Shown one piece after another: positions 23,086 to 35,951 of a DNA stretch of 64,000 nucleotides (the first letter of the stretch is position 1; every line of letters starts with the position of its first letter). Made by a program: the position numbers and the translations under genes. The DNA comes from Circinella umbellata (Eukaryota; Mucoromycota; Mucoromycetes; Mucorales; Lichtheimiaceae): the NCBI GenBank assembly GCA_025093555.1, contig JAIWNF010000079.1, positions 1-64,000 of the forward strand, given 5' to 3'. The notes under the pieces were generated by a model that saw only the letters and a program-made list of their open reading frames with translations, was not told where the DNA came from and did not search any database.

Positions 23086-26000
23086 TTATATTACAGTTCT
23101 TTTTTCTATTTTTGACCTTTTACGTTCTCTGCGTTCAAGTTCTTTGTCACGGTCATTTTTACGAGGAACAAAAGTAGATCCAGCCGTTTCTATAGAGTGA
23201 AGTGTATCCATGTCAATTAATGAATCTCTTTTTCTTCCAACTATGGCAATATTCTTGGTACTAGGAATACGTAAATGATCTTGTTCAACTTGAAATCCAC
23301 ACTTAGTGGCAATGTCTTTTACATAACGTGTGTATGCTTTATATTTCCCACCAACTCCACTTTCTTCATCTGTATCATTCGTTGTATTTAACACGAGACG
23401 TCTTGTACCGTCTAACCCATAAAAACAACATGGGATTACCATAAACCTAAGTATAGCATAAAAATAATAACAATAAAACATCATTGTGTAAATTATGTAA
23501 TTTGTTTTTTGCGCCTCTTTTTTTTCTGTTCTATGCCGAAGTGCTATTATTAATACTCTCCCCCCCTTCTCCAACAAATTTTTTCGTTTCTCCTTACTTG
23601 CATTGTGCCCCTGATTTGGCTGCTATTAAAGGAATCCTATTTGAAATAAATTACATTTATATATCAGTGTTTTTTTTCTTGGTTTATGTTTCATTCCAGG
23701 CAAAACCGGTTCCATGAAAAAAAATGCGCGCCCAAAAATAAAATAGCTTTCTCTTTTTTTTCTCCGGCAATCATCAGTTTTGCGCAACACAAAAAAAAAA
23801 AAAACTTTTTTTTTTTACCATGGTACAAGTTCATCAGCGTGGTTCCCAATTAGCCAATCTGTACTCGGATAAATAGCTTGCGCTGGGTAAAGTGCCTCCA
23901 CTAGATAATTAAAAGGAAGCAAAATAACAGAATATAAAGAATGAAAGAGGTGAAACAGAATGGAGGCGAAGGATGACGAAAAAAAATATTGAAGCAAATT
24001 ATAATTAGTTTATACTATAAAAATCTTATATCAATTATAATAATGATTGTTCAATAATTAGAACTGGGAGTGATAAGTATTTTTTTTTTACCTCGTAATT
24101 GATCATCCTTCCCATTGCGTAATTTTGACCATATTTTTCTTTCTGCTACATCAATTCCATATCCTTGATATCCTTCACTTGTCAACAAATAAGTCAAAAG
24201 ACCGTTTCCGCATCCCAAATCAATAAAAGTCGGTTTTCTAATAAAATCAGTAAAAAAAAGAAAATCATTTTTAATATGTAACAAAGGACAAACACCAGCC
24301 TCCCTTGTGTTGTCATACGATAAATATGAGAATGAAATCAAGGTTGTGTGCGTATGTATTGTGTATCTGTTTTCTAAAGCCTCAGTACTGCTGCTAGCTA
24401 CTATATTATCCTCATATATGATACACATACTAATTGTTCGCAACTCATCATCATTCTCTTTTTTCTTGTGTTACAAATTTCGAGGAAACTTTTAAAAAAA
24501 TAACACACACAAAACATACCGGTCTTCTTGTTGCCATAAGCATATAAGATAACTTGCTATTCCAATATCTTCGAAAACAAACTTTTGTGGATCTGTTTTT
24601 TCGGTCCAGTTGCTAAAATGTAAAAAGTGAAGATGGTTATCATTGTATATATATATATAAGCATTTAATAAACAGCTGATGACTACTATGATGGTAAGAA
24701 GAAGAAAGGTGACTTTTTTTTTTACCTGACCAAATCGTTTGCATATTTTGCTTTAAGATGTTGGTACATATTCACATAAGTCTCTTTTGGTACTAGTGTG
24801 TCATGTCTAGCTCTTTTTTTGTACCCGAGGCGGGTTTGAATACACCATTTAAACAATTTGTGTAAAATCGTTTTGAGAGCATATTGCTTTTTTTATACAC
24901 AAAAGAAAAAAAATAATAATAACGATTCAGAAAACAACGACAAAAAAAAACTTCACCTTTTCTCCTCGTGATATTAAGTTACATTTATATATATCATATA
25001 TTCAATTGTGTTAATAATAGTTTTATAAATAGGCTAACGCTTACCATTTTTGAGTCTTTTATAGCTGGTTGATCATTATTGATAGGGATAATTTGCAATC
25101 GAAGTATACCTTGCTCTTCATCATCTTCATGAGCATGATCCTGATGATTTCCATGAGCAACGTCATCCTTGTTTCCTTCGTTGTCATGACTACAAATATA
25201 AAGGCAGATAATTTGAAAAAAAAAATATTTGTGTGAGCACTGGCAAGTTTTCTTTTCTTTATTCGCTAAAGCGATACAAGGCTCGCGCGGTTGTGAAACA
25301 ATTAAATTTTTACCTTCTTGGCAGAGCAGTGGCGTCGTACACAAAACTGTAAGCTTTTACCTAATTTAGATTAGAAAGAGTTTATATGGATGTCATTGTG
25401 TTACTATCTTCAGTAATATTTGAAAAAAAAACAAGGCTGATGTAAGAGGGGAAAAGATTGATACACAATAATAATCTTTAGCGCGTGTTTCTTTCTTTAT
25501 TGTTACCTTTGGATAATAGAATGGCAAGGTTGTTTCTAGTGTCTTTCCCAGTTCCACAACCGGTCGATAAATGACACGACCGCGATCTTTTCATAATTAT
25601 CATTAACATGCATATATAACAGATTAGCTTCTTTCTCTACCCAATTATTTTTTAATCTTACTGCATTTTCTCCTCCCACAACCCCCCCCCCTAATTTTTA
25701 TTTATTTTGACAGATTTACCATTATTATCATCATCATCATCATATTCGATTGTTTCAACTAGAGGAGCATCTTTTGATTTACGTTTGGGTATCAATTTAC
25801 GTTGTATTACTCGATCATTTGAATTGGATAGAATTTCTGCTTTTTCGATAGGGGGGATTAACAGATGTGGCTCGTTTGTCCACGTTTTCTTGTTTAAGTT
25901 TGACATAAAATATATATCAACACATGAGCATGTTTTTCTTTCTTTTTTATAGTTATAATGATACAAAAAATACACATAAGCCCCAATAAAAACTATAAAG

Positions 26001-26287
26001 TGCTTATTGACGTACAATGGTTTTCCAAAATGGGTGTATAGTTGTAGGAACTGATTGTTCAGCTACTGTATACCATTCTTCTTGATTGTTCTCTCCGACT
26101 AGTCGATCATTAGATTTTTTAGGTTCATCAAAAAATAGATTGGGAGCAAATTGAGTAAACAGGGTTTGCGGATCCACTAAAAAAAATTTCATTCCAAACA
26201 ATTTTGATTGTGGTCATTATAATTGAATTATAAACTTTTTATTTTTTGATTTTACTATTTATGTGTACCAGTTTCTGCTTCAGTCAT
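23086..26287 (-). CDS. TRM44: tRNA(Ser) (uracil-44-2'-O)-methyltransferase Trm44
   Basis: Twelve short exons give 500 aa with every phase matching: 26287..26269, 26176..26016, 25888..25720, 25586..25507, 25360..25314, 25189..25045, 24886..24726, 24612..24520, 24237..24092, 23900..23819, 23636..23598 and 23446..23086. Family features are RKLIPKRKSKDAPLVETIEY, the LFKWCIQTRLGYKKRARHD block, the SAM-binding motif FIDLGCGNGLLTYLL with acidic GYGIDV, the NHADELVPW/IPLIAAKS motif and VIPCCFYGLDG. The C terminus is basic. Trm44 adds the 2'-O-methyl group on U44 in the variable loop of serine tRNAs in the cytoplasm. In yeast its loss destabilises tRNA-Ser together with other modifications. Length is close to the fungal norm. 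The start is a 19-nt first coding exon (MTEAETG), which is the least certain part. Confidence 0.92.
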
Positions 26288-28495
26288 TGTGCGGGCACGG
26301 GCACGAAGGAAAAGCTATAGAGTGTGTTTTTGGTTTTTTTTTTTTTTTTTTTTGCTTCCGACCTCTTTTTTGGGCTGTCAAAAAAAAATCTTTGGGAATT
26401 AAGCCTTTATTTCGGCCATCATGAAGTTTTGGAAATAGCCTTTTTTTTTTTAATTATGAATACACGCGGATATATATTAACTGCTAATATTTATATTAGA
26501 GCCAATATAATATAAGAGAAAAAAAACAGGTTAATGGTTTTATGTGTATGTTGAAATCATGGTTAGTCGAAAACCCCCATTGTGCACAATATGGTAGGCT
26601 GCACGATTACTGTTTTTGACATTATATACATGAACTGTATATAAAATTCAAATTTATAGAGTATCAATTTAATGAGTGTTTAATAGATATGTATACCGCT
26701 TTATGCGAAAAAGAACTAACTGTCCCGTCACTTGGATCTTACTGGGATCTTGAGTACTTAACTTGTATATGATTGGATAATAACTTCTGCTTGGAGACCG
26801 GATATGTGATGATAAGTACACGTATTCTCTCAAACTTTTTTGGACTATGCGCACAAATAACAATAAAAAAAATGAAGAGTATGGTGAAACCAATAAAATT
26901 TGATTATTATACTTACGCCATTTGACATCATAATGTTAATATCAAACAATGGAATAGTCTTTCTTGTTCCTTCAATTATTTTTAGGCAACACAAAAATAA
27001 ATAATAAAAAAATCTTTCTCATGGTTAGATTAAACCCCAAAAAAATAGTTTCATGATTGCATATTACTATTATCACTATATGCGGTGTTCAACCCGAAAT
27101 TATTTAAAGTACTACTATGTAGATATTATTTTACAATGTGTTCGATATAAGTACTATAGATGGAGCAGATGAAAAAAAGACCCGGGAAAAAAGAGAAGGG
27201 ATAGTTAGAAAGTATACTAGGAGAAAAAAAAGTATGAGGGGTAAAAGAAATAAGCTGACTAAAATAGCAATTCAAAGGACTGGAAACTGGACAAATCTGT
27301 TGGAATTCTTTTAAACTACTAAATACGAATTTGTGTCTAATACCATTAAAGAAGGTATATAATTATGAATAGAATAAAAAAAGGAGTAGATATTTATTTA
27401 GCAAGTAATGGCCTTCTATTGTGTAGTACAGCGTCATAATTTTTTGGTAGGTTGCTTCCGTGACGTCTGTAACATAACTGTTATTTTTTTTGCAATATAT
27501 ATTATCAATTTATTAATCAATCTATCTATCTATCTATCTATCTGTTTTTAATTTGTTTATTAGTTTTCTAAAGTTTGAGTGTAATAACTAACGCAAAAAA
27601 GGGTTTATATTATGCAAGGTTACAACTATAAAAAACGAAAATGCAAGGTTGATCATTTAACACCCCCGACCATTGCTATTTCTCGTTTTGCGTAACCTTT
27701 TATTAATTTGAGTTTATGGATAATGAATATTTATTTACTTTTGACCCTACTTTTAAAAATCAATATCAGAAACCTACATATAAACAATTACACACGTTTT
27801 TTTAGTGTTATAAATATGGAAAATAAAAAGAGTCTGCTGTAAATCGCAAAGGCAACGGCAATGTATTCTATTTTTAAGAGGCTAATAGGTGGTAGGTAAC
27901 ACATGGAATAACTTGGGTACTCGCAGTTTATCGGTAAGATGAAACACTCAAAGGAAACGTAATAGTGATATTTTACACAAATATTTCTATATGTTTTGGT
28001 AGATTTATTTGTTTTTTATGGTCCCTGACAAACAAAGGAGATATCTAAGTTTGTGTTTGAGGAGAATGCATATAACTGGAGGTAATATAGATAGGAGAGA
28101 AAAAAGATTTTTTTCCTTGTTATAGCGCCAAATTATATTCAGATAATAAAATATATAAAGCTTTTTTTTCATCAAATAGTATAAATATTCTGTATGATGA
28201 CAATATGATGAAATTAAGCACAATTATTAAAAAAAAATTATTATCCATTTATAACGGAAAAAAGTAAATAAAATAGGGATGTTTTTTAATAAAGTAATAA
28301 TGTATAACGTGGAGGAAAAAACTACCGTTTTTTTTTACTCTTTTCTTTTTCTCACTTAACTTTTTTTTTCATCCTTCCTTTTTAATCACTTATACCCCTT
28401 CCTTTACTCTTCTTCCTTCTCTTTTTTTTTTATTCAGCCTATAATCCTACAACTATTCTCTTTTTATTTTGTTCGTTCTCAAACACCTCATTTTT
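26288..28495. other. Long intergenic region with a possible coding relic
   Basis: About 2.2 kb between TRM44 (reverse) and the F-box gene (forward). A reverse-strand stretch near 26672..26985 reads like coding sequence (EGTRKTIPLFDIN, then LREYVYLSSHIRSPSRSYY and VTGQLVLFRI), but no splice choice joins it cleanly, so I treat it as a possible relic. A TCTA tetranucleotide repeat lies at 27521..27543 and a T-tract near 26337..26354. The stretch before 28496 is strongly pyrimidine-rich, as at other gene starts. Confidence 0.4.
27521..27543. repeat. (TCTA)n microsatellite
   Basis: Nearly six tandem copies of the tetranucleotide TCTA in intergenic DNA. Confidence 0.9.
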
Positions 28496-30737
28496 ATGGC
28501 TTCAAAGAATCAGAATCAAACTCAAGTTTGTGACATTGTCATGACTGAAGCGACTAATAATAACACTAACAACATTAGTAATAATAACAACACCATTCGA
28601 ACATGTCATTCGGGTACCACATTGTTGGCCAGTCGTTCTATTATTTTGAAAGCCTCGGCTACTGTAGGAAAATGTAGAAAACGCCAACTCGGACCAAAAA
28701 GACGATTAACATTACCACTTTCACTACATCAGCAACAACAACAAGAACAACAGGGTCTCTTCACCATGACAACGACAACATATCAAACATTAAACAACAA
28801 TGAAAACAGTACTAGTGATATGCTTATGCATATTGATCACAACGAGAAGAAAATAGGTACACAAACTAATTATAATCCCAGGAGATTTAAAGTTCTACGT
28901 TGTAGAGGTTAGCGTGAGAGTGAGAGAAAATCAAAGAGTGAGCGGGACAAAATATTTTTTTTTCCCAATTAATATACATTTGTTAACTTGATCTGATCTA
29001 TTCTCTAACTTATACGTATATTTCCTATTTGTTGGAAAACAACAATCAGATTTTTTGACCTGTTTACCATGTGAATTGGTCCTTCAGATCATTACATTAA
29101 TCGATGTCTCCTCTTTGGTTACCATGTCGAGTGTATGTCAAACGTGGTACACTTTGTCCCGAAATAATGACATTTGGCGTTGGCGACTGTCGGAGATGCA
29201 TTGGTTACCAGCACGAGGGGAAGAAAAAACAAGACTATTACATCAATACCAAGAACAAAGACAAGAAATTGACTGGCATTATTGGTTCAAACAACGTTAT
29301 CAATTAGAGCGTCGATGGATGCTTGGTGAAGTATCAACTCACTATCTTCTTGGTCATTATGATAGTGTTTATTGTTTACAATTTGATGAGCAACGTATTA
29401 TTACTGGTGGAAGAGATTGTACAATCAAATTCTGGAACATGAATACATATGAATGTACTCGAACCCTCAGAGCCCATGAAGGAAGCGTTTTATCATTACA
29501 ATATAATGATTCATTAATGGTTTCTGGTTCCTCGGATAAAACAGTGGTTGTATGGAGTATGGAAACATTTGTACCACTTCGTCGACTTACAGTAAGATAA
29601 CTAATTTCTTTTCTTTTATTAAAAAGTTGATTTTAATTATAATTAAGTGGTTATTAATTTTGATTTATACTAATTGTATTGTTTATTATGTCTATTAGGG
29701 CCATGAAGGAGGAGTATTAGATGTCTCATTTGACGATCGGTATATCATTTCATGTTCAAAAGATAAATCTATCCGGATATGGGATACAACGACGGGTGAG
29801 CTTATACGAACATTGTATGCTCATCGTGGTCCGGTCAATGCAGTTCAGCTTAAAGGAAATAATGTTGTATCAGCTTCTGGAGATGCCTTAATCAAGATGT
29901 GGAATGTCCATACAGGAGAATGTATCCGTGAGTTTGTTGGTCATGGCCGTGGGTTGGCTTGCGTACAATTCGATGGTAAACGGATAGTGAGTGGATCCAA
30001 TGATAAAACGGTCAAAGTTTGGGATGCCGAGGTAAAAATAGTTCTTTTTTCTATTATATGTTGTCCAGACCCCATTGACAACAGCGTTTGTTAGCATCTA
30101 CTAATATACATATGAATATTTATTATTAGTCGGGCGAATGTATTATGAGTTGTGAAGGTACTTAGATATGCAAGTCATAAATGTATTATAATTTTTATTT
30201 ATCAATGAACATTTTATTTACAAATATATAGGTCATCAAGATCTAGTACGTACTGTTCATTTCGATAATGATCGTATTGTGAGCGCAAGTTATGATCAAA
30301 GTATTCGTGTTTGGGATATGAAGTATGATTGTTACTATTATTTCTTTATAGTAATTGAAAATAATGAAGATGAATTGTTTTACTAACGATCGTAAAAAAC
30401 ATCCTGGTTTTGAATATAGAACAGGAACATGTTTATTAGATTTTCAAAATGCACACACGAGTTGGGTATTTGACGTACGATTTGATAAAAACAAAATTGT
30501 CAGGCAAGTATTTATATAAATATTTATAGTAACATCTATTTACATACCCATGTAAAATTACATTTATGGAAGAGGCCGCCCATCATGCCGATAAATTATA
30601 ATATTGCTTTCTCTATCTCTATCTAATATTCAAATATAACTCCCTTTCTTTTTCTTAAAAAAAACAGTGCAAGTCAAGATCATCGAGTGATCGTTATGGA
30701 TTTTTCGACCGGATTAGATACAAGATTGTTTACATAA
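28496..30737 (+). CDS. F-box/WD40 repeat protein, SCF substrate adaptor
   Basis: Seven exons, 28496..28907, 29050..29591, 29699..30031, 30130..30157, 30232..30322, 30420..30503 and 30668..30737, give 519 aa. Residues 1-137 are low-complexity (Asn and Gln runs). An F-box follows at about 138-185 (FLTCLPCELVLQIITLI, VCQTWYTLSRNNDIWRW). Seven WD40 repeats then fill the C-terminal part, for example YDSVYCLQFDEQRIITGGRD and GKRIVSGSNDKTVKVWD. The family presents phosphorylated substrates to an SCF ubiquitin ligase; the layout resembles beta-TrCP/Cdc4-type adaptors, but I cannot pick one orthologue. The sixth intron begins with GCAAGT instead of GT; only that donor continues the last WD40 repeat (KIV/SASQDHRVIVMD). 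A 28-nt exon at 30130..30157 encodes part of one blade. Confidence 0.9.
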
Positions 30738-33300
30738 ATGAAGAAGAAAAAAGAGAGAGAGAATAATATTATGATCATTAGCATTTTTATCCTTATCATT
30801 AATATCAACAACATCATCAACATTAATATTATATCACTCATTCCATGTCTATTTAGTATATTTCACACTCATACTCGCATACTATAAGACATATAATATA
30901 TACATATATACATATACACATATCCATATAGTTACAAAACCAACAACAACATATCATATATCTCATCTTATTACACGTTTTATAGCACTGTTTCTTTGTT
31001 TTCTTTGCAAAATATCTTATTACATAACCGTAAATCCTTTTATTTTTAATTTTACTTGTCTCCAATTAATAATACCTTTAATAAAAAAAATAATAATAGT
31101 TATGATACCCAGTTAATATTAAACATGTTTGCTGTATTAAATACACATTTATTTTTGTATAGGAAAGCTACTTACCTATAAAGTAAAAAAATCTCCATCT
31201 TTGGAAATTGAAACCCATATTTTATTTATTTCTGAAAAAGTTACATGAAAAACATATGTTGTTAAAAACAACAACAAAAAAAGACGCCAACAATGTAAAT
31301 CTAAAACCGTAAACACCCGGGCTATTATATATTATCATGTAATTATATCTATCAAGAGCATCACTAACAACAAGAAGATTTAACTAAACTTTAATTTTGT
31401 TCATTTTATTCGGGTTTTTATCTTGTTTAATAATAGCATCGGCAATGAGAGAAGAAACGGTGGGGGATGAGGTATCGGGTTCCCGCTTATTTCCAATTCC
31501 CGCCCAGTCCCCCCTTTTTTTCCCAAAAAACATAAAATGATAAACAAAGATGATGGATGAGTTATAAGAAGGGGGGGTTTAGTTTAGTAAAAAAGAAGAT
31601 ATTATTGTTTGCCCAGAAGGAAAAAATAGCCAAGATCGACTATCCCTGAAAAAAAAAAGTCTTTGAATTGCTATTATAATATTACTTTTATTTACAACTA
31701 AATATTTCAAAAAAAAGGGTAAATGACGGGAGTCTTTCTTATAATATATATATTTTCCCAGTTGTTACATTTTCTTTTCTCCTGGGTAATGGTTTTATGT
31801 TTTGATGAGTAAAAATAAATAAAAATAATAATAATCAAGTTGTGATGATGAAAAACATGACTTTTCACACTTGACTTGTGAAAGTGTATGATGTGGGTCC
31901 GTGCGTTGTAGTACACTGACGGATGGGGGGGAGGAGGGTGTTTGAAAGCTATGGTTTTTCTCTTTTTACTCTATTAAAAAGTATCAGATCAATAAATCAA
32001 AAATCAAAAAAAAAGTATCGGTTTACGAAAAAAGAAAAAGCTAAAAAGAGTCACTCGATCTTTTCTAGTTACCCTGTATTATTGTACCTAGGTATGTGAT
32101 ATGCGTCTTAATATGATATTTTATATGCTATTGATGTTCTACCACTTTGTTCTTACTATTATTTAGTATTTATTGTAGCACTAAATATCAAGAATCAGAG
32201 ACCCTTTGTAACATTGTTCACCTAGTTCATCAATTATGAGAAGGTTCCACACAAAACAGTCTGGCGTTTCATTTGTTTTTTTAATAGTTAATGTAACGTA
32301 AATATATGTACATCTATAATCTCAAGTAGCTAATATGTTTATTATACACTAGTCACACCAATGAAAATAAAATACCTTTTTAGTTTAAAGGAGTAGCAGT
32401 ATAAGTAAAAAAAGAAAAAATAGTTTTTTTTTTGGTTGCGGATGAAATAATCCGCCTGACCGCCGAGTAATATACCAAAAAGAAAGCCATGGGGTTTCTC
32501 TTTGATTCTTCTTTGACTCTTTATACTCTTTTTTCTTTGAGTTCTTTTTTGCTGAGGTTCGGTATTTGACAGCGGTAAAACTGCCGCTCGTTTTAACGTA
32601 TATAACACCTCGCAGATATACATTTATAATCCATTATATCTATAATAAAAAGAAGAAGTGATTTTCTACTGTGCACATCTTTTCACATACTTACATAGAC
32701 ATACATATTTCACACATATTTAAGATTAATATGCAAGGTGTCGGTACACGAGTATAGTGGAACGCGGCAAAATAGAATAGAGTAAAGTAGAGTGAGAAAT
32801 AAAGATGGAAAGGGAGTAACATATGAATGATTACACACGAATAGAAAAAGTCACACACATACATAATACACACACGTACTTGCTTTTCTTTCAAATCATC
32901 AACAAAAACCATCAGTGTTATACATAAGAGCATGTATACATCACATACAAATCCGTTTTATCTATCTTTTTAATATGGTACCTTGATGGTCGTTCGTGAG
33001 CAAGGCAGTGTTTTTTTTACATACTTCCCCCCCCCAAAAAAAAACACCACCACCACCAAACCCTCCATCTCCTTTCTTTCTTGGGTTCCCGCTCTTTGAG
33101 CCGAAGTGAAAAAAAAAACTTTGATACTCGGTTTTATAGTTCTTGTCCCACGCCTTTATTTTTTCATTTACATTATCCATAACCTTCATTCTTTTTTTTC
33201 CCTCTTTCTTTTTTTTTCCCCATTTTTTTATATTCTTTTTTAATATAACATATTTCTCTTTCCTTTTTTTCATCTGGTACAAAACAACAAATACAACAGC
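30738..33300. other. Long intergenic region upstream of a regulator gene
   Basis: About 2.6 kb, very AT-rich and without a credible open frame. It has a perfect inverted repeat GCGGAT-N6-ATCCGC at 32438..32455, which contains CGG-N10-CCG, the spacing used by some Zn2Cys6 regulators. Another imperfect hairpin (ACTTTTCACA...TGTGAAAGT) lies near 31859..31884. The length may reflect a large promoter or a non-coding 5' leader of the regulator gene that begins at 33301. Confidence 0.4.
32438..32455. promoter_or_regulatory. Palindrome with CGG-N10-CCG spacing
   Basis: GCGGAT and ATCCGC face each other across 6 bases. The CGG/CCG half-sites are 10 bases apart, as in Put3-type Zn2Cys6 binding sites. 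It lies about 850 bp upstream of the Rua1-type gene. A single copy in AT-rich DNA is suggestive only. Confidence 0.3.
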
Positions 33301-35532
33301 ATGTATTCTTTTACATCATTAACCCAACAAAATGATTTATTTGCACTATTATCTTCAACCGCTACTCGGACTTCGACTAGTAGTGTAAATGATGGGAGAA
33401 TTAGAAACGAAGTAACAAATGGTTTAACTTCTTGTGGTGACCATAATAATATACATGTAGACCACAATGTGAGCGGTTGTAGCAATAGTAGTAGTGACAT
33501 GTTTAATTTCCAACAACATCAAAGCTATGGTAATAACGATAACAATAATAACAATGACAATAGCACCCTTGTTTTTTCAACCACTCCTGTAACTCGGCAG
33601 TCATCGCCGAATGTTACAGATATCCCAACAACGATATCTCATACATACATTAATCAACAACGAAAAGATCAACATGAATTGGTTTCCATGTCACCTAGAA
33701 CTACTACATTGATAAATTCTGCTACTGAATCTAATAGTAACGAGCAACAACATTCAATAGAGTCATCCGTTCTTGCGCAGCAGGAACAATCATTCTATTC
33801 GAAACCCAACGATAATCCATACTATTATTGGCCACCATCACAAGAACAACAACAACAACAATCTCTCCCTACTAATTATTCACACAGCACTACAACAGCA
33901 GGAGGTATAGAAGATACCGGAATAACATGTCTAGATTCTGATTATAATAATGCCACCAAGAGTAACAATGAAGGTAAAAAAAAAGTGTTGCACTTTTTAA
34001 AACCTTGAATTTTAATTTCTACCAAAGATTCCTTTCTTTATATAAATATATATATAAAAATGCATCATATCAAAAACTCATAAACACTGTCACTTTGTTT
34101 CACTCTCACGATAAAGATAATAATGGTACTAAAGCTTACGTATAATAATATAATATATAGATTTACTGACACTTCAATTGCTTCATCAGCAGCAACAAGC
34201 TGCACAACAATCTACACAACAAGCTCCATTACCAAACATGTATCAAACAGATGATGGATCACATAGCAGTAATAGTAGTGTGCAAACTCATAGCGCACTT
34301 GAATATGAAGATTTATTCCGACGCCGTTCCTTTGATACAACTACTGAACAATCATTAATGGTTGCACAACCTCCCCCTCCTCCTTCTCAACCACCGCAAA
34401 CGCCATTCCCAGACAACAGTTTTCAACATTACCATCAACAGCATCGGGGATCTCTTCCCAATGTCTACATTCCTGGCATGACACAATCGGTCTCATGGAA
34501 TGACCATTATAATTATAATAATAGTAATAATAACAATAATAGTATTGCCAATAATAATAAGAAACGACCCCCTTCGTCTTCAAAGCAACAACGTTCCAAA
34601 CGACGACTTGTAAATGACATACCAGCATCTACACCAAAGCCAATTGACGGGCGTAGTAGATCAGTCGATTTCTCTACTTTTAGTAAAGAATGGTTTGATA
34701 TGGTCGATCATGATTATTCTTTTGATAATAATAATCATAGCAACAGTGATAATGAGATACATGAAGTAATACAACAACATCAACTATCACCAGGATTGAT
34801 GGCACATCATCAAGAAAGAAAACGATCAAGACGTCAACAATATCATGATCCGGGATCGAATATTATTGTAGAACCTACAAGAACAGAGCAACAAATCATT
34901 CACGACAACGATAGCAACAACAACAATACCAACAATAATCATGGTATCATAGAAGAAGACACAGAAGAAGAAGTATTTCCTGAAATTAATGATGTAGATT
35001 GGGATACAGCACGACATAATCCAACTGCAGTACCAAGACGACAAAAGCTACGGTATGGTGGTGATGAATATACACCTAAATGGGTTCGGTATACAGGTCA
35101 AGCAAAAGAAGGTTATTGTGATAGCTGTAAACCAGGTAAATGGTTACAATTAAAGAATAGTGCATATTGGTATCACAAACAATTCTTTCATGGCATTTCA
35201 TCCGTTTCTGGTAAACGATTTATGGAACCTCTTAAACAACGAGCTGGAGATCATGATGTAGTAGAAGGACTATGTCATCAATGCCATCAATTTGTACCTA
35301 TTTGTAATGCAAAAAGAAAAACAAGTGTTTTATGGTATCGCCATGCTCATAAGGTAAATTTATTATTGCTTTTTAAATTTTATTATCACACTTTTTTTTT
35401 TGTACTCATATGCTAAAATAATAATACCTTTTTGATCCATATTTTTAGTGCCATATTTATGATAAACCAAAATCAACTGCTGTTAGTAAACGTAATAATA
35501 GTTTATCAAATTCAAAAAAATTCTTTACTTGA
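33301..35532 (+). CDS. Rua1 C-terminal-domain transcription regulator
   Basis: Three exons, 33301..33973, 34161..35353 and 35449..35532, give 649 aa. The first 490 residues are disordered: Asn, Gln, Ser and His runs and a Pro stretch (PPPPPSQPPQ). The C terminus is a Rua1-type zinc-binding domain: EYTPKWVRYTGQAKEGYCDS, C-x-x-C then WYHKQFFHGIS, followed by LCHQCHQFVPIC, LWYRHAHKCH. These make two finger-like Cys/His clusters; the last one is split by intron 2. Rua1 was described in Ustilago maydis as activator of the ustilagic-acid cluster; in Mucoromycota the domain occurs in several regulators whose targets are unknown to me. A nuclear regulator role is inferred from the domain, and no metabolite cluster lies nearby. 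Confidence 0.85.
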
Positions 35533-35951
35533 AACACAGATAATAATAACACAGAATAAGATAGCTATTGTATATAAAAATAAACTTTGTTTTTCCGTGT
35601 GCGGACAATGACAAAGAGTGTTGCGGGCAAAAATAAATGAAAAAAAAAGTGGAGTATAAACATATGTGTTACCATGGAGAAGTGAGTTTATTTAAAGTTG
35701 TTCATTTTGTTGATGTTTATTTTGATGTTTAAAAGAACAGGAGCACGTTGATTTGGTTACACAAGAAGAGGGGTCCCAACTCAATGAATTTTTTTTTTTT
35801 TGTAATTGTGAATTCTGTGGGTGTGTATCTTTAAAGTCGTTCTTTCTTTCTTTCTTCTTCTCTTCTTTTTTTTAACTTTATATTTTTGTTTATTGATTTT
35901 CTTCACTTTTTTTTTTCTTTCTCTCCGGGAAAGTAAAATAATACGTAAAAA
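35533..35951. other. Intergenic, promoter of the CSC1-type gene
   Basis: About 0.4 kb between two forward genes. The last 130 bases are pyrimidine-rich (CTTTCTTT-type), like other 5' leaders here. No other element was recognised. Confidence 0.45.
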
